Assembly: GCF_013178945.1 (NCBI RefSeq)
Contig: NZ_JABFDM010000006.1
Span: 186,001 to 250,000 of the forward strand
DNA: 64,000 nucleotides
Direction of reading: 5' to 3'
Source of the DNA: Bradyrhizobium aeschynomenes
GTDB lineage: Bacteria > Pseudomonadota > Alphaproteobacteria > Rhizobiales > Xanthobacteraceae
Part shown: positions 9,045-17,022 of the stretch, piece by piece
Layout of the letters: every line of letters starts with the position of its first letter
Numbering within the stretch: position 1 is the first letter of the stretch
The notes under the pieces: generated by a model
Seen by the model: the letters and a program-made list of their open reading frames with translations, nothing else
Told to the model about the DNA's origin: nothing
Database searches by the model: none
Program-made: the position numbers and the translations under genes

Positions 9045-10663
9045 GTGCGACAGCCACGATTCTCACCGTCGACCGCCTCAGCGTCCGCTTGCCCAAGGGC
9101 GCCGACCGGCCTCACGCCATCTCGGAGGTCTCGCTTTCGATCGCCGAAAACGAGATCGTCTGCATCGTCGGCGAGTCCGGCTCCGGCAAGTCGATGATGG
9201 CCAACACGATCATGCGGCTGCTGCCGGACGGCGTGACCACCGACGGCGGCCGCATCCTGTTCGCCGGCCACGATCTCTGCACCGCGACGGCGGCCGAGAT
9301 GCGCCGCATCCGCGGCGCCGACATCGCGATGGTGTTCCAGGAGCCGATGACGGCGCTCAATCCATTGCGTACGATCGGCGACCAGATCGGCGAGGTCCTG
9401 GACATCCATACCGATCTGTCGAAAGCCGAGATCCGATCGCGCGTGCTATCGCTGCTGACGGACGTCAACATTCCCGATCCGCCGCGCGCGGCGAAGGCCT
9501 ATCCCCATGAGCTGTCCGGCGGCCAACGCCAGCGCGCAATGATCGCAATGGCCTTGGCGCTCGATCCGAAGCTGCTGATCGCCGACGAGCCGACCACGGC
9601 ACTCGACGTCACGACGCAGGCCCAGATCCTCAAGCTGATCCGTGAGCTGCAACAGCGCCGCAAGACCGCCGTGCTCTTCATCACCCACGACTTCGGCGTC
9701 GTCGCCGAGATCGCCGACCGCGTGGTGGTGATGCAGCATGGCGTCGTGGTCGAGCACGGTCCCGCCATGGATGTGCTGCGTCATCCGCAGCACGCCTACA
9801 CCAAGCAGCTGATCGCCGCGGTGCCGCCGGTCGCGGCGCCGCCACCGCGTCCGCTGTCGGACAACGCCATTCTCACGCTCTCCGGCGTGGTCAAGACCTA
9901 TCGTACCGGCGGCTTTCTCGGTCGCGGCGAGCGTGTGACGCATGCGGTGAAGGACGTCTCGCTCACACTGCCCAAGGGGGCGACGCTCGGCATCGTCGGC
10001 GAATCCGGCTCCGGCAAATCCACCCTCGCGCGTTGCATCATCCGCCTGATCGATCCGGATGCGGGATCGATCCTGCTCAACGGTCAAGACTGGGCCCGGC
10101 TGTCACGCGGCGACATCCGTGAGCGCACACAGCAGATGCAGATGGTGTTTCAGGATCCGTTCGCCTCGCTGAACCCGCGCCGCAAGGCCGTCGAGCTGGT
10201 GGCGCAGGGCCCGATCGTGCACGGCACGCCGCGGAACCAGGCGCTCGCCGAAGCACGTGAGCTGTTCGACCTGGTAGGGCTCGATCCGTCAGCGGCCGAT
10301 CGCTTTCCGCATGAATTCTCGGGCGGCCAGCGGCAGCGCATCGGACTTGCGCGGGCACTCGCGCTGAGGCCTGCCGTGCTTGTGGCCGACGAGCCGGTGT
10401 CGGCGCTCGACGTCTCGGTGCAGGCGCAGGTGCTGAAGCTGCTCACCGATTTGCGCGAGCGGCTCGGCCTGTCGATCATCTTCATCACGCACGATCTGCG
10501 CGTTGCCGCCCAGATCTGCGATCTCGTCGCCGTCATGAAGGACGGCGTGGTGGTCGAGCACGGCCTCACCCGCGATGTGTTCGGCAGCCCGCAGCACCCC
10601 TACACCCAGGCGCTGCTCGAGGCGATTCCGGGCGGCGACTTCGCCCGGACGGCGCATGGCTGA
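9041..10663 (+). CDS. Fused double ABC ATPase (DppD-DppF type)
   Basis: 540 residues from ATG 9041; longer upstream starts overlap the permease and are unlikely. Two complete nucleotide-binding domains lie in one chain: the first with Walker A GESGSGKSMM, signature LSGGQRQRAM and Walker B LLIADEPTTALD; the second (from about residue 285) with GESGSGKSTLARC, FSGGQRQRIGLARAL and VLVADEPVSALD. Each half also has the C-terminal oligopeptide/dipeptide extension (HPQHAYTKQL and SPQHPYTQALLEAIPG). The fusion replaces the separate DppD and DppF proteins, a common arrangement in rhizobia. Together with the three preceding genes it completes an importer. Confidence 0.95.
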   Translation: MSATATILTVDRLSVRLPKGADRPHAISEVSLSIAENEIVCIVGESGSGKSMMANTIMRLLPDGVTTDGGRILFAGHDLCTATAAEMRRIRGADIAMVFQEPMTALNPLRTIGDQIGEVLDIHTDLSKAEIRSRVLSLLTDVNIPDPPRAAKAYPHELSGGQRQRAMIAMALALDPKLLIADEPTTALDVTTQAQILKLIRELQQRRKTAVLFITHDFGVVAEIADRVVVMQHGVVVEHGPAMDVLRHPQHAYTKQLIAAVPPVAAPPPRPLSDNAILTLSGVVKTYRTGGFLGRGERVTHAVKDVSLTLPKGATLGIVGESGSGKSTLARCIIRLIDPDAGSILLNGQDWARLSRGDIRERTQQMQMVFQDPFASLNPRRKAVELVAQGPIVHGTPRNQALAEARELFDLVGLDPSAADRFPHEFSGGQRQRIGLARALALRPAVLVADEPVSALDVSVQAQVLKLLTDLRERLGLSIIFITHDLRVAAQICDLVAVMKDGVVVEHGLTRDVFGSPQHPYTQALLEAIPGGDFARTAHG

Positions 10664-10671
10664 ACGCTAAA

Positions 10672-10771
10672 GCATGATCCGGAAAAGTGCGCAGCGGTTT
10701 TCCGAAAAGATCATGCGCAAACAACAACCTAAAGCGCGATGACTATTCATCCTGATCTCATCGCGCTTTAG
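10672..10771. repeat. Two palindromic intergenic repeats between convergent genes
   Basis: The first palindrome has arms GCATGATC (10672-10679) and GATCATGC (10709-10716) with inner CGGAAAA/TTTTCCG pairing. The second has perfect 14-base arms CTAAAGCGCGATGA (10729-10742) and TCATCGCGCTTTAG (10758-10771). Both begin with the same CTAAAGC. I recognise this type from Bradyrhizobium intergenic regions. It lies between the converging importer operon and oxidase gene, whose stop codon falls inside the second right arm, so the hairpins may also end transcription from both sides. Confidence 0.8.
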
Positions 10772-12078
10772 GCAATCTCGCGAGCGTCGCGATAGCGGTA
10801 CAGCAGCAGCATCAGCGGCGCGAACGGACGCAGCAGCGCGTGCGCCGGAATGGTGACCGGCTCCGTGAACGGCAAGGCCAGCTGGTTCGCGGGCACGCCG
10901 CGCACCGCCTTGGCAAGCTCCGCACCGAGCGGGATCGTGAGCGCGACCGCGCGACCGTTGCAGCCGGTCCAGCCGTAGGCATCCGGGCCGAGGCGATGAA
11001 TGCGCGGCATGTAATCCGTGGTCATGCCGACATAGCCGTTCCAGACGTAGTCGAACCTGACCTCGCCGATCTGCGGCCACAGCCGCTGCAGGCGTTCGGC
11101 GACCCGCGCCTTCAGCCGCTCGGCCTTGTTGCCGGGCCCGATCACGGCGCCGCCGGTGACCAGACGGTTGCGGGCATCGTATCGGGCGAAATAGAGCTCG
11201 CCATGGGTGTCCGACATGGCCTGCCGCGCCGGGATGATGGTCTTGCGGATATTGTCCGACAGCGGCTGCGTCGCCATCTGCCACGACAGCACCGGCATCA
11301 CCTCGTGCGCGAGGTCGGGTGCGAGCGCCTTGGAGAACTCGCCGCTATAGGCGTTGCTCGCCAGCACCAGGGCGCGCGCCGACAGCTCTCCCCGGGCCGT
11401 GCGCACGACCCACCGATCTCCCTGGCGAGCGAAATCGATCACCGGCGAGCGCGCATAGATCCGGCCGCCCAGGCTCAACACGGTCCGCGCCAGGCCGCGC
11501 GCCAGCGCAAGCGGATTGATGTGGCCGCCGGTCTTGTTCCAGAAGCCGCCATGCCAGGCGTCCGAACCGAGCATGTCGCGCGCCTGATCGCGCGACAGCA
11601 GCTCGACGGGCGCGCCGAACTTCGACCATTGCTTGAACCTGCGCTCGGCAATCTTGATGCGGCCGGGGGTGTGCACCGGCTGGACCCAGCCAGTCTGCTC
11701 GTGCTCGGCGTCGATGTTGTACCGTCTCACGGTGTCGAACAGATTCGATGCGCTGTCGCGCAACATCGCCACGAAGCGCTCGCCCGCGGCGCCATGACGC
11801 GCGACGAGGTCGTCCGGATCGGGACGCGACAGCGTCGGAATGACCTGGCCGTTGTTCCGGCCGGACGCGCCCCAGCCCGGCTCCATCGCCTCGACGATGG
11901 CGACATCCGTCCCCGCCTCGCGCAGATGCAGCGCCGTCGACAGCCCAGTGAAGCCGCCGCCGATGATGACCACGTCGGCCTGCACGCTGCCCTGGAGGTC
12001 GGGCAGCTCAGGTCCGGGCGGGGTCTGCGCCGCCCACAGGGATGGCGGCCATTGAACGGAATTCGTGAGGGTGCTCAT
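10768..12078 (-). CDS. FAD-dependent amine/amino-acid oxidoreductase (DAO family)
   Basis: 436 residues from ATG 12078, preceded by an AAGGATGAGC ribosome site; a longer start near 12168 adds an Arg-rich stretch without support. A FAD-binding Rossmann fold starts near residue 36 (VVIIGGGFTGLSTALHLREAG) and is followed by the EAMEPGWGASGRNNG motif seen in the PuuB/gamma-glutamylputrescine oxidase and DadA branch. The C-terminal TGCNGRAVALTIPLGAELAKAV fits the same family. It probably oxidises an amino group and reduces O2 or a quinone. The substrate is unknown. It is divergent from the VOC-protein gene, with a 150-base shared promoter region. Confidence 0.88.
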   Translation of the reverse strand: MSTLTNSVQWPPSLWAAQTPPGPELPDLQGSVQADVVIIGGGFTGLSTALHLREAGTDVAIVEAMEPGWGASGRNNGQVIPTLSRPDPDDLVARHGAAGERFVAMLRDSASNLFDTVRRYNIDAEHEQTGWVQPVHTPGRIKIAERRFKQWSKFGAPVELLSRDQARDMLGSDAWHGGFWNKTGGHINPLALARGLARTVLSLGGRIYARSPVIDFARQGDRWVVRTARGELSARALVLASNAYSGEFSKALAPDLAHEVMPVLSWQMATQPLSDNIRKTIIPARQAMSDTHGELYFARYDARNRLVTGGAVIGPGNKAERLKARVAERLQRLWPQIGEVRFDYVWNGYVGMTTDYMPRIHRLGPDAYGWTGCNGRAVALTIPLGAELAKAVRGVPANQLALPFTEPVTIPAHALLRPFAPLMLLLYRYRDAREIA

Positions 12079-12228
12079 CGCGGACAGCTCATCCTTGCTG
12101 GTCGACCGCCCTGCCGGAGATCGATCTTGCCTTGCGCCCGGCGCCCGGCTGCGCCGGTTGCGGCGCATGGGTCGATTGGGCATAGTTCGGCCGCCAATAT
12201 GCCAAGTTCGCTGCAAGGAGACAAACGC

Positions 12229-13086
12229 GTGGCCCTCAAGAATGTCATCGGTATCGATCACGCGGTTGTCGTGGTGAAGGATCTGGACACAGCGGCCCAG
12301 ACCTGGAAGCAGCTCGGCTTCACATTGTCGCCGCGCGGGACCCACAGCGCCAAGATGGGGTCGGGCAACTACACGATCATGCTCGATCCCGACTACATCG
12401 AGCTGCTTGGCATTCTCGCCGAGACCGACCACAACGTTCCAACGCGCAATTTCCTTGCGCAGCGCGGCGAAGGCATCGAGCGCATCGCCTTCACGGCGAT
12501 CGATTCCGCGGCTGGCGCCGAGGAAATCCGCAGCCGTGGCTTCGAGCCGATCGGGCCCATCGACTTCGAGCGCCCCGTGCCGCTGCCCGACGGCACCATC
12601 TCGGCGGCGAAATTCCGTGTCTTCCAGTGGCCCGTTGCCGAGGCGCCGGGCGGCCTGCGCATCTTCGCCTGCCAGCACAAGACGCGTGAGACGGTTTGGA
12701 TTCCGGAATTGATGACCCATGCCAACGGCGCCAAGCAGCTGAAGCAGGCGCTGATCGTCACGCCCGATCCAGCCAAGGATGCCGCGCATATGTCGCGCCT
12801 GATCGACCGCGAAGGCCGCAGTGAAGCGGATGGCGCCGTGACGGTCGCCTCGGGCGGCGACCGTGCCGATTTCGTGTTCCTGACCCGAGACCAGCTGGCG
12901 GCGCGCTATCCCGCCGTTTCACTCGCGGGATTGCCCGAGCGCGGCGGCGCCGGCCTGGTGCTGGCCTCGCATGATCTGGCCGTCACCGAGAAGGCGCTGG
13001 GGACGCAGGCTGTCCGCAGCGGCGCCAGCCTCGTGGTGGCCCCGGCATCCGCGACGGGGACGCTGCTCGCCTTCATCGCCGGCTGA
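12229..13086 (+). CDS. VOC-superfamily (glyoxalase-like) protein
   Basis: 285 residues. I place the start at GTG 12229, eight bases after AAGGAG (12215-12220), rather than ATG 12199. The N-terminal half opens GIDHAVVVVKDLDTAAQTW, the beta-alpha-beta of the vicinal-oxygen-chelate fold, with candidate metal ligands His (IDHAVV) and Glu (YIELLGI). The second half looks like a degenerate repeat of the same fold. It matches the Glyoxalase_3-type domain in general form. The reaction is unknown. Divergent transcription from the FAD oxidoreductase suggests shared control. Confidence 0.8.
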   Translation: MALKNVIGIDHAVVVVKDLDTAAQTWKQLGFTLSPRGTHSAKMGSGNYTIMLDPDYIELLGILAETDHNVPTRNFLAQRGEGIERIAFTAIDSAAGAEEIRSRGFEPIGPIDFERPVPLPDGTISAAKFRVFQWPVAEAPGGLRIFACQHKTRETVWIPELMTHANGAKQLKQALIVTPDPAKDAAHMSRLIDREGRSEADGAVTVASGGDRADFVFLTRDQLAARYPAVSLAGLPERGGAGLVLASHDLAVTEKALGTQAVRSGASLVVAPASATGTLLAFIAG

Positions 13087-13097
13087 TCGGGACGACG

Positions 13098-13124
13098 CGG
13101 CGGCCGCGCGTTCCGCGGCCGCTG
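13098..13124. terminator. GC-rich hairpin between convergent genes
   Basis: Arms 13098-13108 and 13114-13124 pair over 11 positions (one G-U) around a five-base loop CGTTC. It lies between the VOC gene and the oppositely oriented reductase gene. No T-run follows on either strand, so a terminator role is only likely from position. Confidence 0.4.
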
Positions 13125-13129
13125 CGAGC

Positions 13130-14164
13130 TTACTCCGCCGGCTGGAACATGGCCGGACGGCCACGCTGGCTGTCGAGCCAGCCCACGAGCCGATCCATCA
13201 GTCCGCCGCTCGACTCTGACGGCTGCGCCGACGACACGAACGGATCACAGTGACACTTGGCGCCGGCCGCACGTGACATCTTGGCGACCGCATCGGTCAT
13301 TGCCGGCGCGCCGCAGGTGTAGACGACGTCATTCGGCGTGAGCTCCGGCATGTGCTCGGTCGGGCGGCCGCTGCGAATCGCCGGCGAGACATTCTGCGGC
13401 TCCGACACGATCGGAATGATCTTGACGTTCGGAAACCGCGCCAGCCGGCACAGCGCCTGATGCATGTAGAACGATTGCAGCGTGCGCGACACGACGATGA
13501 AGACGATCTCGCGCTTCGGATTCTCGGTGATGGCCGCGACCGCAATCGCCCACATCGGCGCGAAGCCGGTGCCGCTCGCCACCAGGATGATCCGGCCGCG
13601 ATGCTTCTGACGGAAGAACGCGGTACCGAGCGGAGCCGTCAGCTTGACGCGATGGCCGACCTGAATGTCGCGGCCGAGCGCCGACGACACCAAGCCATCC
13701 TTCAAGATGCGGATGTGCAGATACAGCAGATGGCTGTCGGGCGCGCCGACCATCGGATAGGTCGGGCTGTAGCAGCGCGTCGGAAAACCGCGGTACTGGA
13801 CCTTGGCATACTGTCCGGGGAAGAACCGCAGCGGCTTCGGCATTTCGATGGTCACGCCGACGACGTCGGGTGCGAGCCGCACCAGATCACCCACCTCGCA
13901 ATTCATCGTCACCGTATCGGGCACGGGCTCGGTGATGATCTTGAGGTCGGATACGACACGCGCCTGGCATGCGTGCGCCATGTCGCCTTCCATGCCGCCG
14001 AACAGCTTGCCGTCGACGACCGTCACTTTGCACGAACCGCAGATTCCACTGCGGCAGTCATGGGGCAAATCCACGCCACTGTTGATGGCACCGTCGAGCA
14101 GGATATCGCCCACATTCGCGTAGAACGTTTCCCTGTTGTACTGGATTTTGCAAATCTTACCCAT
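13130..14164 (-). CDS. 2Fe-2S ferredoxin-NAD(P)H reductase fusion (FNR type)
   Basis: 344 residues from ATG 14164 (a GTG codon lies just before it). Residues 1-90 are a plant-type ferredoxin domain with ligands Cys37, Cys42, Cys45 and Cys66 (CRSGICGSCK, then HACQA). A flavin domain follows with RCYSPTYP, the Arg-x-Tyr-Ser flavin motif, and a pyridine-nucleotide domain with VASGTGFAPMWAIA and CGAPAMTDAV. This is the domain order of CDP-6-deoxy-L-threo-hexulose reductase, phenol hydroxylase and naphthalene dioxygenase reductases. The gene overlaps the stop of the cytochrome b gene upstream, so the two are coupled and probably pass electrons between NAD(P)H and the haem protein. Confidence 0.9.
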   Translation of the reverse strand: MGKICKIQYNRETFYANVGDILLDGAINSGVDLPHDCRSGICGSCKVTVVDGKLFGGMEGDMAHACQARVVSDLKIITEPVPDTVTMNCEVGDLVRLAPDVVGVTIEMPKPLRFFPGQYAKVQYRGFPTRCYSPTYPMVGAPDSHLLYLHIRILKDGLVSSALGRDIQVGHRVKLTAPLGTAFFRQKHRGRIILVASGTGFAPMWAIAVAAITENPKREIVFIVVSRTLQSFYMHQALCRLARFPNVKIIPIVSEPQNVSPAIRSGRPTEHMPELTPNDVVYTCGAPAMTDAVAKMSRAAGAKCHCDPFVSSAQPSESSGGLMDRLVGWLDSQRGRPAMFQPAE

Positions 14165-16095
14165 CACTGCACCTCAAGTCGCATCGGCCGGATCTGCCTC
14201 GTATGTCTGATCTGGGTATGGTCGAACGCTGCGACACGCATGAACACGCCATTCTTGATGGCAACGTCGTATTTGCTTTTCGTGTCTATTTTGCGGGCGA
14301 TTTCGAGCGTCCAGTGGCCCGCGGCCCAACGTGCGGCACAACGGATGTCGGCGCGGTCGCCGGTGAACTCGCCGCTGACGAGAACGCCGGGCACCACCGT
14401 CCCGATCGGCGTCTGCGCGTCGGCTTCGGCCGAATACGGCACCGATTCGGCCTCCGTCATGAACCAGCGCGCGCCTTCGCTCTCGCCGATGTTGGGATCG
14501 AGATTGATCTCGCCCATCGCCGCGGTCATGGCCGCGACGTCCTTCGGAAGGCGCTTCGGTCTCACGCCCCGATTTCCAAGCCTTGCAGCCTCCCTGTCGA
14601 TCACGAAATTGTCCGAATAGTTCGCTGTGCCCGGATCGGCGGCGAAGCCGCCTTTATAGGGGGCGAGGCCCTTGACCTGATCCGGCGTCGCCTCGGCCGG
14701 CGGTCCGAAATGATCGTCGTCCATCCAGCCGGTCGGGCCGCCGCTGGTCGCCTTCCACAGCCACGCGTCGGCATAGAGATTCGGCGCCGGCGTGTAGTGA
14801 ATGCCGCGTCCCGACAGGGTCGCGGGCTTGTCGGGCATCGGCTGCGAGCTCATGTGGAACGTTCGGTCTGCGGCCAGCGTGATCGGCAGCGTCGTAAACA
14901 GCAGCGAGAACTTGTCCTCGTTGAAGTCGTTTTCGTCGCCCTTCTCGAAGCCGTTGTGCAACAGATGCCAGCCATCGGCCTTCTTGATCATCGGCAGCTG
15001 CTTCAGCGAACGGGTCGGATCCTCCCAGATGACGAGGAAGTAGACCCACGTGCCGTCATGCGCGGCCTTGATCCACACGCGTGATTCGCCGGTGCCGTCG
15101 AAATTGTCGCCCTGGTTGGTCGTGACCATGTGCGGCTGGATATTGCGCCAGACACGATCGGATGAATCGCCGTCGAGCGTCGGCGCATCGGAGGACGCGA
15201 TGCGGTACACCGTGACGCTGTCCTCGGCGTAGTAGTCGGCTGCAAACATCGCCGAGCCGATCACGATGGCTGCGGCCGTTGCGACCATGAACGGGTTGGC
15301 CTGGAAGCTCGGGTTGCGGCGACGCGAGTTGCCCTTCGCGGGCGCCGGCGGTGGGCGCATCCGTCCCGGCGGCATGCGCTGCTCGGCGCGGCCGCGCATC
15401 GGCTCCTCCATGCGTCGCGGCGCCGGCATCGGGTCACGCGCGGCGGGTCGCGCAGCCGGCACAGGTTTCCTCGGCGGCGCCTCGGCCTCCTCCAGCTTCT
15501 CCGACTGCTCCACCAGCATTGTGAGGAGTTCAACGGGGTCGAGTTTCGGCGGCGGCGGCGGCAAGGGCGCCGGCCGGAACACGCGATAGAGCTGCATCTT
15601 TCCGCCGATGCTGAAGTGAACCAGGACGTGCAGCACCACGAACGCCGGAATGACCCAGGTCGCGTACCAGTGGATCATCATGGTCACGTAACCGGATGCC
15701 ACGCCGAAGAACAGCATTCCGCCGGTCACGATCAGTGTCGCCATGGAGATGAAGAGCGTCCAGTGCAGCAGCACGCTGATCGAGCCGAGCCGCGCCGGCC
15801 GTTTTCCGAGCAGGCCCTTGAACCGCATCTTGTCGACGGTGACGCGACGGCCGAGCCCGGACTTCGCGATATAGATCATGTAGGCGACGGCAACGCTCGC
15901 CAGAACGACTCCGGCTGGCATGTGCCAGGTCCAGGTCCGGTGCCGTGGCAGCAACCAGTCGAGGTTGTTTGCGATCCAGGCGTGCCCCGGCGCTTCGGTC
16001 GCCATGCGAAGCCCCGTCAGGAATGCGATCACGGTGGCCCCGACGAGGGTCCAGTGCAGAATGATCGTTCCGTAATCGGTCTTGCGAATCTTCAT
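14164..16095 (-). CDS. Cytochrome b domain fused to an ethylbenzene-dehydrogenase-type haem domain
   Basis: 643 residues from ATG 16095, preceded by GGGAGG. Residues 1-215 form a four-helix membrane cytochrome b with His in ILHWTLVG, WTWHMPAG, VLLHWTLF and IHWYATWV..VVLHVLVHF. A Pro/Arg-rich linker (about 220-300) leads to another membrane helix (FMVATAAAIVIGSAMFAA) and then a periplasmic domain of about 310 residues beginning with TLDGDSSDRVWRN, resembling the haem-binding gamma subunit of ethylbenzene dehydrogenase and related DMSO-reductase-family enzymes. No molybdenum catalytic subunit is encoded in the window. With the coupled reductase gene it suggests an electron path from NAD(P)H across the membrane to periplasmic haem. 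Confidence 0.8.
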   Translation of the reverse strand: MKIRKTDYGTIILHWTLVGATVIAFLTGLRMATEAPGHAWIANNLDWLLPRHRTWTWHMPAGVVLASVAVAYMIYIAKSGLGRRVTVDKMRFKGLLGKRPARLGSISVLLHWTLFISMATLIVTGGMLFFGVASGYVTMMIHWYATWVIPAFVVLHVLVHFSIGGKMQLYRVFRPAPLPPPPPKLDPVELLTMLVEQSEKLEEAEAPPRKPVPAARPAARDPMPAPRRMEEPMRGRAEQRMPPGRMRPPPAPAKGNSRRRNPSFQANPFMVATAAAIVIGSAMFAADYYAEDSVTVYRIASSDAPTLDGDSSDRVWRNIQPHMVTTNQGDNFDGTGESRVWIKAAHDGTWVYFLVIWEDPTRSLKQLPMIKKADGWHLLHNGFEKGDENDFNEDKFSLLFTTLPITLAADRTFHMSSQPMPDKPATLSGRGIHYTPAPNLYADAWLWKATSGGPTGWMDDDHFGPPAEATPDQVKGLAPYKGGFAADPGTANYSDNFVIDREAARLGNRGVRPKRLPKDVAAMTAAMGEINLDPNIGESEGARWFMTEAESVPYSAEADAQTPIGTVVPGVLVSGEFTGDRADIRCAARWAAGHWTLEIARKIDTKSKYDVAIKNGVFMRVAAFDHTQIRHTRQIRPMRLEVQ

Positions 16096-17022
16096 GCGTG
16101 CGCCTCCCGACCTGCGCGCACGCGATCGGCGCGACCCACCGCCGATTCGGTGACCGAATTTCGTTTCGGCAGATGAATCTGGCGCGGGATGGCCTGATAC
16201 GCTGGCCTGGCCCATTCTTGGCTCAAATCCATTCCCGCATCACGCGTCCCGATGATGGTGATGTAGTCCAACTTGTCGTCCCCCGGATACTCTCAGTGAG
16301 CAACTGCTTCGTCTGATTTCGGCGAAACCGCGCCGCCCTCCATGCCGATCGTTGCCACGTTACGTTTCAACGCGACCGCGTGGATCACGTCTGTGGTTGG
16401 TCAGTTGTTGCGGACCGAGCCGGTGACGGGTTGCTCGGATCGCATGGGAACTGGCCCGCTTCGTCCTCCCCTGATCTGTTCTGACTGTCATCATGCGACC
16501 GATTGCCTGGCCCATCGCGATGGCGCGTTCGCTGACAGAACGTACTACCAACTACGATAGCCGACAGTTTTGATCGTGCACCTCAGGCTGATGCGCGAAG
16601 CGCGAGTGTCCATGTGTTGCCGCCGTCGCCATGGTCAGTTCTCCGCACCGCCGTCGAGTGACAACGCATGTGCGTTGCACCGCAGGAAGATTTATTCGCC
16701 TTCGTGGCGTCAATCGGCCCGGACCACGGCCAATGAGTGCAGAAGCAAGGTGATAGGCCGACGAATGTGTGACGCACGCCTTGCGTGTTGGTCGTGATCA
16801 CTGCGCAACCTTCGAAGATCGTAAGCGGATTCCGGATCGTCCTCATTGCCGCGAACGACCTCGTGGTCCTGCGGCCGGCATGGCGACTTGCCGTGCCCCG
16901 GAGAATTCGTCCCCGCACGGCTGCGACAGAAAGGGCTGCATGTCTAATTGTTGCCGGAAAATCGTCGGCATCGACTGTCAAGAGCGCTGATTGAAGCACT
17001 AGCCTTTGGGAGACGCGCCTGG
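16096..17022 (+). other. Long intergenic region before the secretion locus
   Basis: About 930 bases between the divergent cytochrome b and type I secretion genes. Short open frames on both strands have no ribosome site and unnatural composition (high Arg, Cys, Thr). Base composition is lower in GC than in the flanking genes, especially about 16300-16600 and 16640-16800. I see no RNA gene, repeat or recognisable mobile element. It may hold the promoter of the secretion operon. Confidence 0.5.

Noticed and set aside
10768..12789. Longer 673-residue version of the FAD oxidoreductase
   Set aside because: The extra N-terminal part is antisense to the VOC gene; ATG 12078 has a good ribosome site and gives the normal family length.
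16342..16560. 72-residue frame with CSDCHHATDC in the region before the secretion operon
   Set aside because: Cys/His content looked like a zinc site, but there is no ribosome site, and neighbouring frames are similarly open by chance.
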